Shown here in pieces: positions 33,456-43,609 of a DNA stretch of 64,000 bases. The DNA lies in assembly GCF_008015755.1 (NCBI RefSeq), contig NZ_SSGF01000006.1, forward strand, positions 1 through 64,000, in the 5' to 3' direction. How positions within the stretch are numbered: the first letter of the stretch is position 1; every line of letters starts with the position of its first letter. Source of the stretch: Methylophilus sp. (GTDB lineage Bacteria > Pseudomonadota > Gammaproteobacteria > Burkholderiales > Methylophilaceae). The position numbers were made by a program, and so were the translations under genes. Under the pieces are notes generated by a model. The model made no database searches, was not told the DNA's origin, and worked only from the letters and a program-made list of their open reading frames with translations.

Positions 33456-34526
33456 ATGACAAACACTGATAAGCTTGAACTACACGACAAGATAAAGGCA
33501 GCAAGGGATGCATTAAAACCGACGCACCAGGATGCAGCCACTACAGAAACTAAATTAACAGAAAAAACTGAAGCAGAATATTTAAAGATCGCCAAAAGAT
33601 TCTACGGAGTTGGAAAAGATCAAAACAACCTTTTTCCTCATGACGTAGAATCCATAATCGCTAAAATACGCTCTGTATCTAAATTTTCAACATTGAGGAA
33701 GTATGCACGTGCAGTTCGGCATGTTGCACTGAACGAGTTATCAAAAATATTACAAAAGCTTGATAAAGCGCTAAGTAATAATCAACATGAATTAGTAAAG
33801 AATGTGGTCATACAACCATCATTCGACGCCTATATTACATTAGCGAAAATGCTACCCGCAGATTACAAGGAAGGATGGACTCCTAAGTCCAAACGAAAGA
33901 GCAAAAAAGTCTCACTTAGAGGCTTGCCTGATGATTGGCGAGAACAGATGGCTAATAACTCTGTGGGACAATATCATATTCCAATGTTAATCACCTTAGC
34001 GACCGGCTGTCGGCCAGCAGAGCTTAAAAATGGAGTTAAGCTAATACTTAAGAATGGTGCGTTTTATGCTGTTATCAAAGGTGCAAAAATAACCGAACAC
34101 TCTGGGCAAGAAAAACGTGTTTTAAAGTTGGCCAATAATGAGATTACTGAAAAGCTAAAGGCTTACTTAGTTAAAGATGACGGCAATCCAATAATTAAAG
34201 TTAAGGTGCCAAATTCTATTAGTACACATATGCGAAGCGTTGGGAAACGCATTTGGCCAAAAAGGAAAGAGAGTATTACTGCGTATACAGCACGTCATGC
34301 TATGGCTGCGGATTGCAAGGCTTCGCCGCTGAACGAGACTTATCCTGATTTTGTTTCTGAAGTGCTTGGTCATCAAGCAGATGATACAAAAAGTTACTAT
34401 GGCACTCGAAGTCAAAGCTCTTCAGATCGATTTGTACCTTTAGCTGTTAAATCAACGAAACCTGTTAAAAAGAAAAATACAACCAGCTTTAAGAAAATAT
34501 CAAAAAGAATAATAAATAATTATTAA
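33456..34526 (+). CDS. tyrosine-type site-specific recombinase/integrase
   Basis: TGCRPAEL (Arg I), AYTARHAMA (box II), VLGHQADDTKSYYG (LGH...Y). Confidence 0.82.
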   Translation: MTNTDKLELHDKIKAARDALKPTHQDAATTETKLTEKTEAEYLKIAKRFYGVGKDQNNLFPHDVESIIAKIRSVSKFSTLRKYARAVRHVALNELSKILQKLDKALSNNQHELVKNVVIQPSFDAYITLAKMLPADYKEGWTPKSKRKSKKVSLRGLPDDWREQMANNSVGQYHIPMLITLATGCRPAELKNGVKLILKNGAFYAVIKGAKITEHSGQEKRVLKLANNEITEKLKAYLVKDDGNPIIKVKVPNSISTHMRSVGKRIWPKRKESITAYTARHAMAADCKASPLNETYPDFVSEVLGHQADDTKSYYGTRSQSSSDRFVPLAVKSTKPVKKKNTTSFKKISKRIINNY

Positions 34527-34530
34527 ATAC

Positions 34531-35168
34531 GAGGGTGTCCTGAATTTTGTGTAAACGGCGGTTGATTACTGCCGAGGCATTCTTTCATCAAACAGTATGG
34601 TAAACCTGTTTAGCGCAGGTTTCCAACCTCTCAGTGGCATAGCCCCCTTCTCACTGATGTTCTGCAAGGCGATATAGACGATAGGATAAATGCTGTCGAA
34701 TGGGCGAGATTGCCACAGCTTAAACTCGTCAATCACTGCATCGGTGACATTAGAAATCAGCGTCGGTGAAATATCTGTGCCATACATTTCAGACAAATGC
34801 TGTTGAATCTCACGTACTGTCATGCCTCTGGCGTATAGCGAGATAATCTTCTCATCAAAACCTGTCCAGAGCGTTTGATGTTTCGGGATCAGTTGTGGCT
34901 CGAAGCTACCTGCTCTATCACTAGGCACTTCAATCGGCAGTTCGCCAAAATCCCCTTTGAGGGTCTTGCGGCGTTTACTGTTGCGGGTATTGCCAGTCGC
35001 ATTCTTCACTGACTCATGCTTGTCATGGCCAAGATGTTCAGCCATCTCTGCTTCAAGCGCTCGCTCAACCAAGGCTTTGGTTAATTGCTTGAACAATCCA
35101 TTCTCACCAATTAAATCTTCGGGCTTTTTATAGTTCGCCAACAATTCCTTTATCAGATCGTTGGGTAT
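34531..35168 (-). mobile_element. IS256-family remnant: transposase with internal in-frame deletion of catalytic core and truncated 5' end
   Basis: NDLIKELLANYKKPEDLIGENGLFKQLTKALVERALEAEMAEHLGHDKHE...WQSRPFDSIYPIVY fused to IALQNISEKGAMPLRGWKPALNRFTILFDERMP; terminal-repeat-like gagggtgtcctgaattttgtgtaaac at 34531. Confidence 0.88.
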
Positions 35169-35610
35169 TTAATTTAATTTCTAGGAGTTAACTCATCATG
35201 CATAAATTACAGATTGGTGAAAGGCCTATGATCGTCAATTAGAAAAACACATAAAATCGTACTCCGCTAAAAACTGAACCCCTCAATACTCTTTCAGTAT
35301 CGTGATAATAAAAACGGCTCACATTTCTGCAAGCGGCATTTATAAAATTTTGGTAAGGTGTGAAGGTATGATCTAAATTTCGTCAAATTTAATAGATCTT
35401 TCGACGCCCACCACTTCGCAGCACTGGCTATATAACAATCACATTCAAGTTACGCATCTGTAGCAGATAAAGAAATAAAATAATATGTTGACAACAATAA
35501 AAAAAACGCGCCAGAGGTATGAAGTTCCGTTTAGTCTAAAAAACGCACATGCATATAAAATTGTTTTGAATTAGTTAGTTACCCTTTTTACCAATACGCA
35601 ATCCACCGAG

Positions 35611-35632
35611 TTATCCACAGATTTTGTGGAAA
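35611..35632. other. DnaA-box-like dyad
   Basis: TTATCCACAgatttTGTGGAaa; one perfect TTATCCACA. Confidence 0.35.
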
Positions 35633-35652
35633 TGAAAAAGAATTATGCTTAT

Positions 35653-35687
35653 AAAAAAAGCTGTGTATTTCTACACAGCTTTTTTTA
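35653..35687. terminator. Rho-independent terminator
   Basis: aaaaaaagctgtgt-atttct-acacagcttttttt. Confidence 0.9.
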
Positions 35688-35700
35688 TCATGCGCTCTTA

Positions 35701-36069
35701 TTAACGGTTATTGAAAAACCCAATATTCATCACGCGGTCATTGACAAAAGTCACTTCAGTTTCTTTGTAGGTGTTTTTGCCATCGTATTTGACCAGGTTT
35801 TTGTAGTACCACATCTCGACCTGCACCGGCTTGGAGTTATCCTGTTGTTTGCCCATGTTGCCGATCATGTTGTTAGCGTTGCTGGGCTTAACAGACTGTT
35901 GCTTTTTAAACGGCTGCCCAAGTTTTTCTATAATGATTTTTTTTGATTTGCCGCTAAAGCCGCTAATAAATTCGTCTTCACTGTAGGTTTTACCAGCAAA
36001 AGCAGCAGTGGCTGCGAATAGCAATGAGGTGGCGACCATTGCAGCTGAAATTTTTGCGTATAACTTCAT
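35701..36069 (-). CDS. secreted hypothetical protein, possibly BamE/SmpA-like fold
   Basis: Signal peptide AATAAFAGKTYSEDEFISGFSGKSKKIIIEKLGQPFKKQ...MWYYKNLVKYDGKNTYKETEVTFVNDRVMNIGFF. Confidence 0.7.
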   Translation of the reverse strand: MKLYAKISAAMVATSLLFAATAAFAGKTYSEDEFISGFSGKSKKIIIEKLGQPFKKQQSVKPSNANNMIGNMGKQQDNSKPVQVEMWYYKNLVKYDGKNTYKETEVTFVNDRVMNIGFFNNR

Positions 36070-36215
36070 GTTTTAATTCCTGTTATCCAAAATCCAACGT
36101 ATTAAATTTTCTAACCAAGTAACGATATCGCTCTCAGTGATTTTTGTTTAGTGAAAGTATAACTGTTTATCACGCCATTCGGTTGACCTGCCCCGACATC
36201 ATCACTAGGACAAGT

Positions 36216-36983
36216 CTATACAAGCTCAAGTTGCATGCCGTCGTAGCCAACTGCAATATTGGCACCGACACTGGCTTGCAAAGAATGATATTCGAGCTCA
36301 TGAGTCATATGTATCAGCACATTGCGCTTGGCGCCTATGCGCGCAATCAAGGCCAGCGACTGCTCAATATTCACATGCGTAGGATGTGGCTTCTCACGCA
36401 GGCAATCAATCAGCAAAAGGTCTACGCCTTGCAATAAATCGTAAGATTGTTCGGGAATCTCCGATACATCGGTCATATAAACCAGGTTGCCGATACGGTA
36501 TGCGTAAATACGGATTTTGCCATGCATGACGGGGATGGGCGTGACCCACTGCCCAGCCGCTTCAAATGGCGCGTCAACCACGTGCGCGGCCAACACTGGC
36601 AAGTCCCAAAACTGGGGGATAGGGTCGCGCAAGGTGTAGCCAAACTTTTCCTGGATATGCGTGACGGCTTCGGAATAACTATAGAGCGGAATCTGGCAGC
36701 GATTAAGCTGGCAAAAAGCGCGCAGATCATCTATCCCATGTAAGTGATCGGCATGAGTATGCGTGTATAAGACGGCATCGACTCGACGCATATTTTCACG
36801 CAAAGCTTGCTGCCTTAAATCGGGTGAAGTATCGATCAGAATCACCCTGTCATCGTCCAGCGTGATCATGCTAGAGCAACGCGTGCGTTTATTGCGCGGG
36901 TCTGTTGAGCTGCAGGTTGCGCATGTGCAGCCAACGGCGGGTGTACCAGCACTGGAACCGGCACCTAAAATGGTTAATTGCAT
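36216..36983 (-). CDS. MBL-fold metallo-hydrolase (PhnP-like)
   Basis: LTILGAGSSAGTPAVGCTCATC; YTHTHADHLHGID. Confidence 0.9.
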   Translation of the reverse strand: MQLTILGAGSSAGTPAVGCTCATCSSTDPRNKRTRCSSMITLDDDRVILIDTSPDLRQQALRENMRRVDAVLYTHTHADHLHGIDDLRAFCQLNRCQIPLYSYSEAVTHIQEKFGYTLRDPIPQFWDLPVLAAHVVDAPFEAAGQWVTPIPVMHGKIRIYAYRIGNLVYMTDVSEIPEQSYDLLQGVDLLLIDCLREKPHPTHVNIEQSLALIARIGAKRNVLIHMTHELEYHSLQASVGANIAVGYDGMQLELV

Positions 36984-37750
36984 GGCTGTGCGTGCTTGAA
37001 CAAATTGAAAAAGTTTTCCGTGGTGGCCGTCATGATGTGCTGTAATGGCACGTCTCGCAATCGCGCAATTTCTTCTGCCACATGCCGCACATAGGCGGGC
37101 TGGTTGGTTTTTCCACGAAACGGGATTGGTGCGAGGTAAGGCGAATCTGTCTCGACCAGCATGTGATCCAAGGGCACTTTTTGCGCCACCTCTTTCAAGG
37201 CTTGTGCATTTTTAAAGGTGACAATGCCAGAAAACGAGACATAAAAGCCCATCGCAATCGCCGCCTGCGCAACCTCCCAGCTTTCGGTAAAGCAATGCAT
37301 CACGCCACCCACTTCTGCCGCGCCCTCTTCCTGCATAATGCGCAAGGTATCTTCGGCCGCGTTGCGGGTGTGAATAATCAGCGGCTTGCCAGTGGCTTTT
37401 GCAGCGCGGATGTGGGTGCGAAAACGCGCCCGCTGCCATTCCAGATCGCCGGTGAGGCGAAAATAATCGAGGCCAGTTTCGCCAATCGCCACCACGCGGG
37501 CATGATCAGCCAAGCTGACCAGGCCGTCTACGGTCGGCTCCTCGATGTCTTCATAATCAGGATGCACGCCCACAGACGCGTAAATGTTAGGGTATTGTTC
37601 GGCAATCGCCAGCACTTCCGGGAACTTGTCCAGCGTCACCGACACACACAAGGCATGCCCAACCTGGTTGCTTTGCATGCCCTCCAGCACCTGGCCCATG
37701 TTTTGCACCAGTTCAGGGAAATTAAGATGACAATGCGAATCGACTAACAT
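36974..37750 (-). CDS. TatD family DNase/hydrolase
   Basis: MLVDSHCHLNFPEL; AIGETGLDYFR; VETDSPYLAPIP. Confidence 0.94.
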   Translation of the reverse strand: MLVDSHCHLNFPELVQNMGQVLEGMQSNQVGHALCVSVTLDKFPEVLAIAEQYPNIYASVGVHPDYEDIEEPTVDGLVSLADHARVVAIGETGLDYFRLTGDLEWQRARFRTHIRAAKATGKPLIIHTRNAAEDTLRIMQEEGAAEVGGVMHCFTESWEVAQAAIAMGFYVSFSGIVTFKNAQALKEVAQKVPLDHMLVETDSPYLAPIPFRGKTNQPAYVRHVAEEIARLRDVPLQHIMTATTENFFNLFKHAQPCN

Positions 37751-37799
37751 AGGGTTTCCAGCAAAAAATGTGACTCAGGCCTGTGTAACATAGCAGCCA

Positions 37800-38162
37800 T
37801 TAAATGGTGTTGGACGGTCGGCTGGATTTCAGTGCCGCCCCAAGAATCGTCTCAATGCGCTTTTTGGCCTCAGCACCGCCATCTTTATCCATAAACTGGA
37901 TACCTATGCCCTGCGGCTTGTGATTCACCGCCTGCGGTGTGATCCAGATCACCTTGCCCACCACCTTGAGCTTGTTGGGGTCATTCAACAAAGTGAGTAG
38001 CATAAACACCTCTTCGCCCATTTGAAAAGGCTTACTGGTGGGAATAAACAACCCGCCACCTTTGACAAAAGGCATGTAGGCGGCAAACAATGCAGCTTTT
38101 TCACGTATCGCCAATGACAAAACACCAGGTTTTGCAGCGGCGGATGGTTGTGTGTCGTTCAT
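37800..38162 (-). CDS. PilZ domain protein
   Basis: GGLFIPTSKPFQMGEEVFMLLTL...VNHKPQGIGIQFMD; next to holB. Confidence 0.88.
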   Translation of the reverse strand: MNDTQPSAAAKPGVLSLAIREKAALFAAYMPFVKGGGLFIPTSKPFQMGEEVFMLLTLLNDPNKLKVVGKVIWITPQAVNHKPQGIGIQFMDKDGGAEAKKRIETILGAALKSSRPSNTI

Positions 38163-38202
38163 GAGCTAAGCTCCAGAATAATGAAGTGTACTGACCTCAT
38201 AT

Positions 38203-39195
38203 TTAGCCAAAGATCTTTTTATATTGCAGTAATAACTGTTCCAGTTGCAGCTCCTGATTAAGCGGATGCTGCGCGGTCATTTTAAAGCGATTTAGCTGTT
38301 GTTGAAACGCCAGTAAACGCGACAGATTAACCGCCGCTGCCAAGGCCTGCAATGGGCCTGTCTCACCATGATGATAGCGCAAAGGCTGCTGATGGCAACA
38401 TAACCAGAGATCCAGCAGCCATTTCTGCAAAGCCTGTATCGCCTGCTCCATGCCTTGCTTGATCAGGAGCGGCACCGCGGCAGCAATATCGATTGTCGCG
38501 CCATTCACCAAATGCGGGCGAAACTGCTGGTACCAGGCATACCAGTCGGGTGCATCCTGTTGTACCGTTGTCGGTGCGCCACCACTGTAATGCCACACCC
38601 ACTCTGGATTGGGCACAGATTGTGTTTGTAGCCAATGCAAGCCCTGCTCAAGACTGGGCACTGGCATCTCAACCTGCATGCAGCGGCTTAAAATAGTGGG
38701 CAACAAGGCTTGGCGCTGATGAGATACCAACAAGAACTGAGTACGCGGTGGCGGCTCCTCCAAGAGCTTTAACAACGCATTGGAGGCCGCTACATTCATG
38801 GCCTCCAGTGGGTGAATCAAGACTACACGAATGCCATTTACGCGGTGAGAACTCAGTGATAAGTAGTCATGCAACAAACGTATCTGGTCAATTAGGATTT
38901 GCTGACGTTTGCGTGTTTTTTTCTTGCCGCTGTCAGCGTTGTCATCATCCTCGGGCGTCACTTCCCTAAAATCCGGATGCGCCCCTTCTGACAACCAGTG
39001 GCAGGACTGGCATACGCCACACGCAAACCCTTGCTGCGGCTCTAAACACAGCAAAGCCGCGCTCATGGTATGCGCAAAATCCAATTTACCAATGCCGGCT
39101 TTACCATGCAACAACAAGGCATGGTGACGCGTTTCACCGGCTTGCATCCATTGTGAAAACAAAGATTCTTGCCATGGATAAAGCTTATTAATCAT
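38203..39195 (-). CDS. holB: DNA polymerase III subunit delta'
   Basis: HALLLHGKAGIGKLDFA; NALLKLLEEPPPRTQFLLVSHQ. Confidence 0.94.
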   Translation of the reverse strand: MINKLYPWQESLFSQWMQAGETRHHALLLHGKAGIGKLDFAHTMSAALLCLEPQQGFACGVCQSCHWLSEGAHPDFREVTPEDDDNADSGKKKTRKRQQILIDQIRLLHDYLSLSSHRVNGIRVVLIHPLEAMNVAASNALLKLLEEPPPRTQFLLVSHQRQALLPTILSRCMQVEMPVPSLEQGLHWLQTQSVPNPEWVWHYSGGAPTTVQQDAPDWYAWYQQFRPHLVNGATIDIAAAVPLLIKQGMEQAIQALQKWLLDLWLCCHQQPLRYHHGETGPLQALAAAVNLSRLLAFQQQLNRFKMTAQHPLNQELQLEQLLLQYKKIFG

Positions 39196-39797
39196 AAGGA
39201 TGAAATAATTTCTTCAACTGATTTCTTCACTTCTTCGATTGAGCAATTGGCATCAATCACGCGAAACCGCTGCGGGTATTGAGCCGCTCGGGCTAAATAT
39301 TGTTCGCGTAAACGGACGAAAAATGCAGCACCCTGCGCTTCAAATTTATCTGGCGTGCGTGCACCCGCCAGGCGTTGCAAACTCACCTCCACCGGCACAT
39401 CAAATAACAAGGTGACATCCGGCTGCAAACTGCCTTGCACCCATTGTTCCAATTGCTGCATTTTATGCAAAGGCAGGCCGCGGGCGCCACACTGATAGGC
39501 ATAAGAAGCATCGGTAAAACGGTCTGACAGCACAATCGCATCACGCTTCAACGCTGGCAATATCACCTGCTGCAAATGCTCGGCACGGGCGGCAAACATC
39601 AGCAATGACTCGGTATGCACATGCATCTCCTGATGTAGCAACAGTTCACGCAGCATTTCACCCAGTGGCGTACCGCCTGGTTCGCGTGTCGAAACCACTT
39701 CGCGGCCACGACCAGCCAGCAGTTGCAAAATCGTTGGGATATGCGTGCTTTTGCCTGCACCGTCCATCCCCTCAAGCGTGATAAACAAGCCCGCCAT
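39192..39797 (-). CDS. tmk: thymidylate kinase
   Basis: LFITLEGMDGAGKSTHI; REPGGTPLGE. Confidence 0.96.
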   Translation of the reverse strand: MAGLFITLEGMDGAGKSTHIPTILQLLAGRGREVVSTREPGGTPLGEMLRELLLHQEMHVHTESLLMFAARAEHLQQVILPALKRDAIVLSDRFTDASYAYQCGARGLPLHKMQQLEQWVQGSLQPDVTLLFDVPVEVSLQRLAGARTPDKFEAQGAAFFVRLREQYLARAAQYPQRFRVIDANCSIEEVKKSVEEIISSL

Positions 39798-39830
39798 TAT
39801 TTAAATTCCCCCATGTGTATCGTAAGTTGC

Positions 39831-40838
39831 CTAGTGTTTTTTTAATTGATACGCACGCACAGCCTGGTTATGCGCTTCCAGCGTGCTGGTAAACACATGC
39901 CGGCCCTGGCCGTTCGCCACAAAATACAAGGCATTGGTTTTGGCCGGATGCAGCGCCGCCTGTATCGAGGCCAGCCCCGGCAACGCAATCGGTGTCGGTG
40001 GCAAGCCACTGCGCGTATAGGTATTGTAAGCCGTGTCCGTCAGCAAGTCTTTTTTAGAGATATTGCCGCGATAGCGCGAGCCCATGCCGTAAATGACGGT
40101 TGGGTCGGTCTGCAAACGCATGCCTTTAAGCAAGCGATTCACGAATACGCCAGCAATTTGCGGGCGCTCTTCCTCTACCCCGGTTTCTTTTTCGACAATA
40201 GAGGCCATCACAAGTGCCTCATACATGGAGCGATAAGGCAGCCCTGGCTGGCGTGTCTCCCAGGCAGCTGACAAATGTCGCACCATTTTTTGGTAAGCCC
40301 GTTTGTAAAGGTCGGCATCACTGCTCTGCGCATCTAGATAATAAGTATCTGGGAAAAACCAGCCCTCGGGATGCATGGCTTGCCCACTGATTTGCTGCAT
40401 TAGTTCGCTATCAGACAACGTCACGGTGTCATGGCGTATACCTGGCATCTGTGCCAGTTTTTGCCTGAAGTCGGCAAAAGTTTTACCTTCGATCAGTTGC
40501 AACTTAAATTGGTCAAAAGTGCCATGCTTGAGAATATCTATAAGTGACATGGCTTGTAACGGGGTGTTTAAGGCGTAATCGCCAGCCTGCAATTGACTAC
40601 CGCTACCGGTCAGCTTCACCAACAATAAAAAGCTATAAGGCTCTGTCAGCACGCCTGCCGACACTAACTGGTCGGCGATACCGCGCACACTGGCGCCTGC
40701 CGGAATCTGCATACCAATGGTTTCTGAGGCCATGGGCAAAGGTCGAATGGTGAAAATTACCATCCAGATCGCCAGCGCTAGCGCGCTCGCAGCCACCATC
40801 GCTGCGCCGTATTTCATGCCCTGCTTAATGAACCACAT
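39831..40838 (-). CDS. mltG: endolytic transglycosylase MltG
   Basis: EGWFFPDTYY; MASIVEKETGVEEERPQIAGVFVNRL. Confidence 0.95.
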   Translation of the reverse strand: MWFIKQGMKYGAAMVAASALALAIWMVIFTIRPLPMASETIGMQIPAGASVRGIADQLVSAGVLTEPYSFLLLVKLTGSGSQLQAGDYALNTPLQAMSLIDILKHGTFDQFKLQLIEGKTFADFRQKLAQMPGIRHDTVTLSDSELMQQISGQAMHPEGWFFPDTYYLDAQSSDADLYKRAYQKMVRHLSAAWETRQPGLPYRSMYEALVMASIVEKETGVEEERPQIAGVFVNRLLKGMRLQTDPTVIYGMGSRYRGNISKKDLLTDTAYNTYTRSGLPPTPIALPGLASIQAALHPAKTNALYFVANGQGRHVFTSTLEAHNQAVRAYQLKKH

Positions 40839-41664
40839 AAGCTAACGCTGACCTGAGTTGTTTGGCCCAATGGTTACTGGCAATCACCTGCTCGTCGATC
40901 TGCGTGACTTGCAGCACGCCATAAACGCTATTGGCAACCACCACGGCATCGGCAGTCAACAGGTTTTCCATCAACAGGCTAGTCGATACCACGGTCTGAC
41001 CTTGGGTTTTATACCAGTCAAGTATTTTTTGCCGCATCACGCCTGCCACGCCACACTGCTCAAGCGCAGGCGTCATCACCAGGCCGTCTTTGTGAATAAA
41101 TAGATTGCCACTGACGGCTTCAATCACGTGGTCCTCGTAATCACGCAAGACGCCATCAAAAAAACGCGGGTCTTTAAGCTCGGCCCGAGCCAGCACGTTT
41201 TCCAGGCGATTAAGGTGTTTGATACCTGCCAGCAAGGGCTGAGAAGCGAGCCGTGTCTGGCAAGTGTACAAGGCCACCCCAACGTCGTAAATATTAGTTG
41301 GATATACTGGCAATGCACTATGTATTAGGACTCGTGTTGGCTCGCAGATGGCCGGTGGCGCATAACCACGGGCGCCATCGCCACGGGTGATGATGACTTT
41401 AACGATACCGGACGACAAGTCAGCATCCTCTGCAGATGCCATGAGATGTTTAAATTCCTGCATCAGCAGTTCGGCCGAGGGGCAGACAATGTTGATTTTG
41501 CTGCAATCTGCCACCAGGGTTTGGTAGTGCAATGGCCAGTCTTGCAACTCGCCATTGAGCAAACGCATGGTACGAAAAATGCCATCGCCATAAGCGAAAC
41601 CGCGATTGGTCGGCGCAACGCCTGAGACCAATTTACCATTGACACAATAGCGGACGGAGGACAT
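40825..41664 (-). CDS. pabC: aminodeoxychorismate lyase
   Basis: class IV PLP fold: RGFAYGDGIFRTMR; RGDGARGY; ENVLARAEL. Confidence 0.88.
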   Translation of the reverse strand: MSSVRYCVNGKLVSGVAPTNRGFAYGDGIFRTMRLLNGELQDWPLHYQTLVADCSKINIVCPSAELLMQEFKHLMASAEDADLSSGIVKVIITRGDGARGYAPPAICEPTRVLIHSALPVYPTNIYDVGVALYTCQTRLASQPLLAGIKHLNRLENVLARAELKDPRFFDGVLRDYEDHVIEAVSGNLFIHKDGLVMTPALEQCGVAGVMRQKILDWYKTQGQTVVSTSLLMENLLTADAVVVANSVYGVLQVTQIDEQVIASNHWAKQLRSALAYVVH

Positions 41665-41866
41665 GTGATAACAGAGAAACTAGTGATGTCTAACAAGGCT
41701 GAAACCATACCATAAATCGAGGCAAACCGACGCGCTAAGTGACAAAAACCAACCAATCACAGCGGCTTAAACACTGAAATAAAGCATTTATTAAAGTTTG
41801 TTATAACGATGCCGTTAACATGATACGGAGTAATGTATTTGTATCATTTTTTAATAAGGGATATCC

Positions 41867-42322
41867 ATGTCGATTTCCAATATTCCAAGCAATGTCTCGG
41901 CACTGTTGAATAAAGCTTATAACACCGACGCCAGCGCGACGTCCTCGACCACGAACACGACTGATGCCACCGAGCAGAGCACGCTAGAAACAACAGGCAG
42001 CGAGACTAATAGCAATGCCTCAGCCAGTGCACAGGTGACATTGGGCCAGACAGGCACCACTCCTGAAACTTATACCGCCAAAGGCTTGATGCAACAACTG
42101 CGCCAATACCAGTTGAGCAATGCCTCACTCATCTTTGGCAATGGCGAGGATAGCAATGAGGACAGCACGGGCTTCACCGGCATGATGGGCACGTCATCCA
42201 ACAGCGATCTGGAAAGTATTAGCCAGGACTGGGTGAGCACCATCAGCGAAAACCCAGGCAAAGCCTCTGTGATGGTCGCGAGCAGTAAAAACAATACCCT
42301 CAATACTATTTTGGGTAATTAA
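41867..42322 (+). CDS. hypothetical Ser/Thr/Asn-rich protein
   Basis: Good ORF with upstream AAGGGATATCC; no recognised domain. Confidence 0.55.
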   Translation: MSISNIPSNVSALLNKAYNTDASATSSTTNTTDATEQSTLETTGSETNSNASASAQVTLGQTGTTPETYTAKGLMQQLRQYQLSNASLIFGNGEDSNEDSTGFTGMMGTSSNSDLESISQDWVSTISENPGKASVMVASSKNNTLNTILGN

Positions 42323-42591
42323 GCGGCTCAACATCTGTTCAGCAATGCCCTAAACACCTTAGATAAAAAGCCCGGGCTGTCGGGGGTTTTTATTTTTGTG
42401 GCGCGTGAAGTTTCACCAAATGCACAAGAAAATAATCCAGTAAATCTCTAAAGTTTCGGCATGATTAAATTCGTGCTGAAACACCCCTCTCAATATCTCA
42501 AACGCATCGGCTCCACAGGCCGAATGCGTATCTCAACTCCAATCCTTTAAATCAATTAATAGATTGCTTCATGCAATCTAATGGAGTTGTC

Positions 42592-43120
42592 ATGTCAAAG
42601 AAAACCGTACCAATCGTTAACCACGATAAGCTTGTTGAACTCATTAAATCACACGACAGAAGAGCAAGTGATATCAAGAGCAGGCTTGCACCTGTTCTCA
42701 AAGGTCTATGGGAGTCTAGAAGGGCTTACCGAACAGGAGTTTTTTAACAAACATGGGCACTTAGTTCCGCCACTGCCAACAGACGACGGCGTCTTGCTTC
42801 GCAAAGCCCTGCTATCTGAGGACTGTATGAATGAGTTGGTTAAACCTTTGCGAGATGCCGGTTGGAGTGTGGAAGTTCATGAGCCTGACGATAAAGCGCT
42901 ATACATGACCGTCAGTGCCTCACATGGTGACAAGACTTTCAGTGTTGCCTTGCTGTATAGCTGCGCTACTGATAATCAAACCTATAAAATGCTTGAAAAG
43001 AATTGCGCGGCCGTTCTATATCGGGGAGCTCCATATAAACAGAGTTCGTATACTCATGGACTCATGGTGCATGTAGGCCCGGTCTTGGGCTGGCAGCCTC
43101 CCAAAGCATTCTTTGAGTAA
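42592..43120 (+). pseudogene. frameshifted unknown gene
   Basis: RBS-linked ATG at 42592 gives MSKKTVPIVNHDKLVELIKSHDRRASDIKSRLAPVLKGLWES..., ends early; the +1 frame continues with SLEGLTEQEFFNKHGHLVPPLPTDDG...PPKAFFE to 43120. Confidence 0.6.
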
Positions 43121-43161
43121 TCAGTAAGCCTAATCTTGGCATATCACCCTAATGCACAAGA

Positions 43162-43458
43162 TTAACTCCCTGGTGAAGCTTTCTTAATATGGCTTAACTC
43201 ATTGGCAACTTTGTGCTGAAGATCATCCATATTAGACGTTCCATCCATTTGCAAATAGGCAAGCGCAAATATCGTCAGCGGGTGGACTCCGATTGAGGTT
43301 GCTAAGGCATTAATTTTGGAAACCGATGCCTCTTTTTTTCCATTCTCAAGATCAGACAAGTATGTCCTACTCGAAAAAGCGCTGATTGATTCTTGAGTTA
43401 TATTTTTAGACTCTCTTGCCTCTCTGATGGCCATGCCAAGTGCTTTTTTGAATTCCAT
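43162..43458 (-). CDS. XRE-family HTH regulator
   Basis: LGMAIREARESKNITQESISAFSSRTYLSDLENGKKEASVSKINALATSIGVHPLTIF. Confidence 0.88.
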   Translation of the reverse strand: MEFKKALGMAIREARESKNITQESISAFSSRTYLSDLENGKKEASVSKINALATSIGVHPLTIFALAYLQMDGTSNMDDLQHKVANELSHIKKASPGS

Positions 43459-43609
43459 TTTTTATTCCTCTATCGAGGACTAAATAAAGCCTGCATGTAC
43501 CCATAATGACTATGCTCTATAGAGTACATTTGGAGGTAGAATGCTCAGATGTACTCGTAAGGGTACATTTAAGTGCGTTTTACTAACTAAGAAAAATAGA
43601 GAGGTACTA

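Noticed and set aside
35611-35632. Replication origin signalled by a DnaA box
   Set aside because: Only one perfect box plus one degenerate inverted partner; no box cluster, AT-rich DUE context or replication gene was identified
31741-35640. Direct repeat of the tRNA-Leu 3' end as attR for the island
   Set aside because: No second copy of tcctcttctgggcacca seen by eye in the region, so integration at this tRNA is not demonstrated
36216-36983. MBL-fold protein as PqqB partner for the orphan pqqA genes
   Set aside because: N-terminus LTILGAGSSAGTPAVGCTCATC fits the PhnP-like group next to tatD/holB, not PqqB, and it is not near either pqqA
42592-43120. Programmed +1 frameshift as established
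   Set aside because: No recognised slippery codon or stop-shift signal at the overlap; a simple indel or error is more likely
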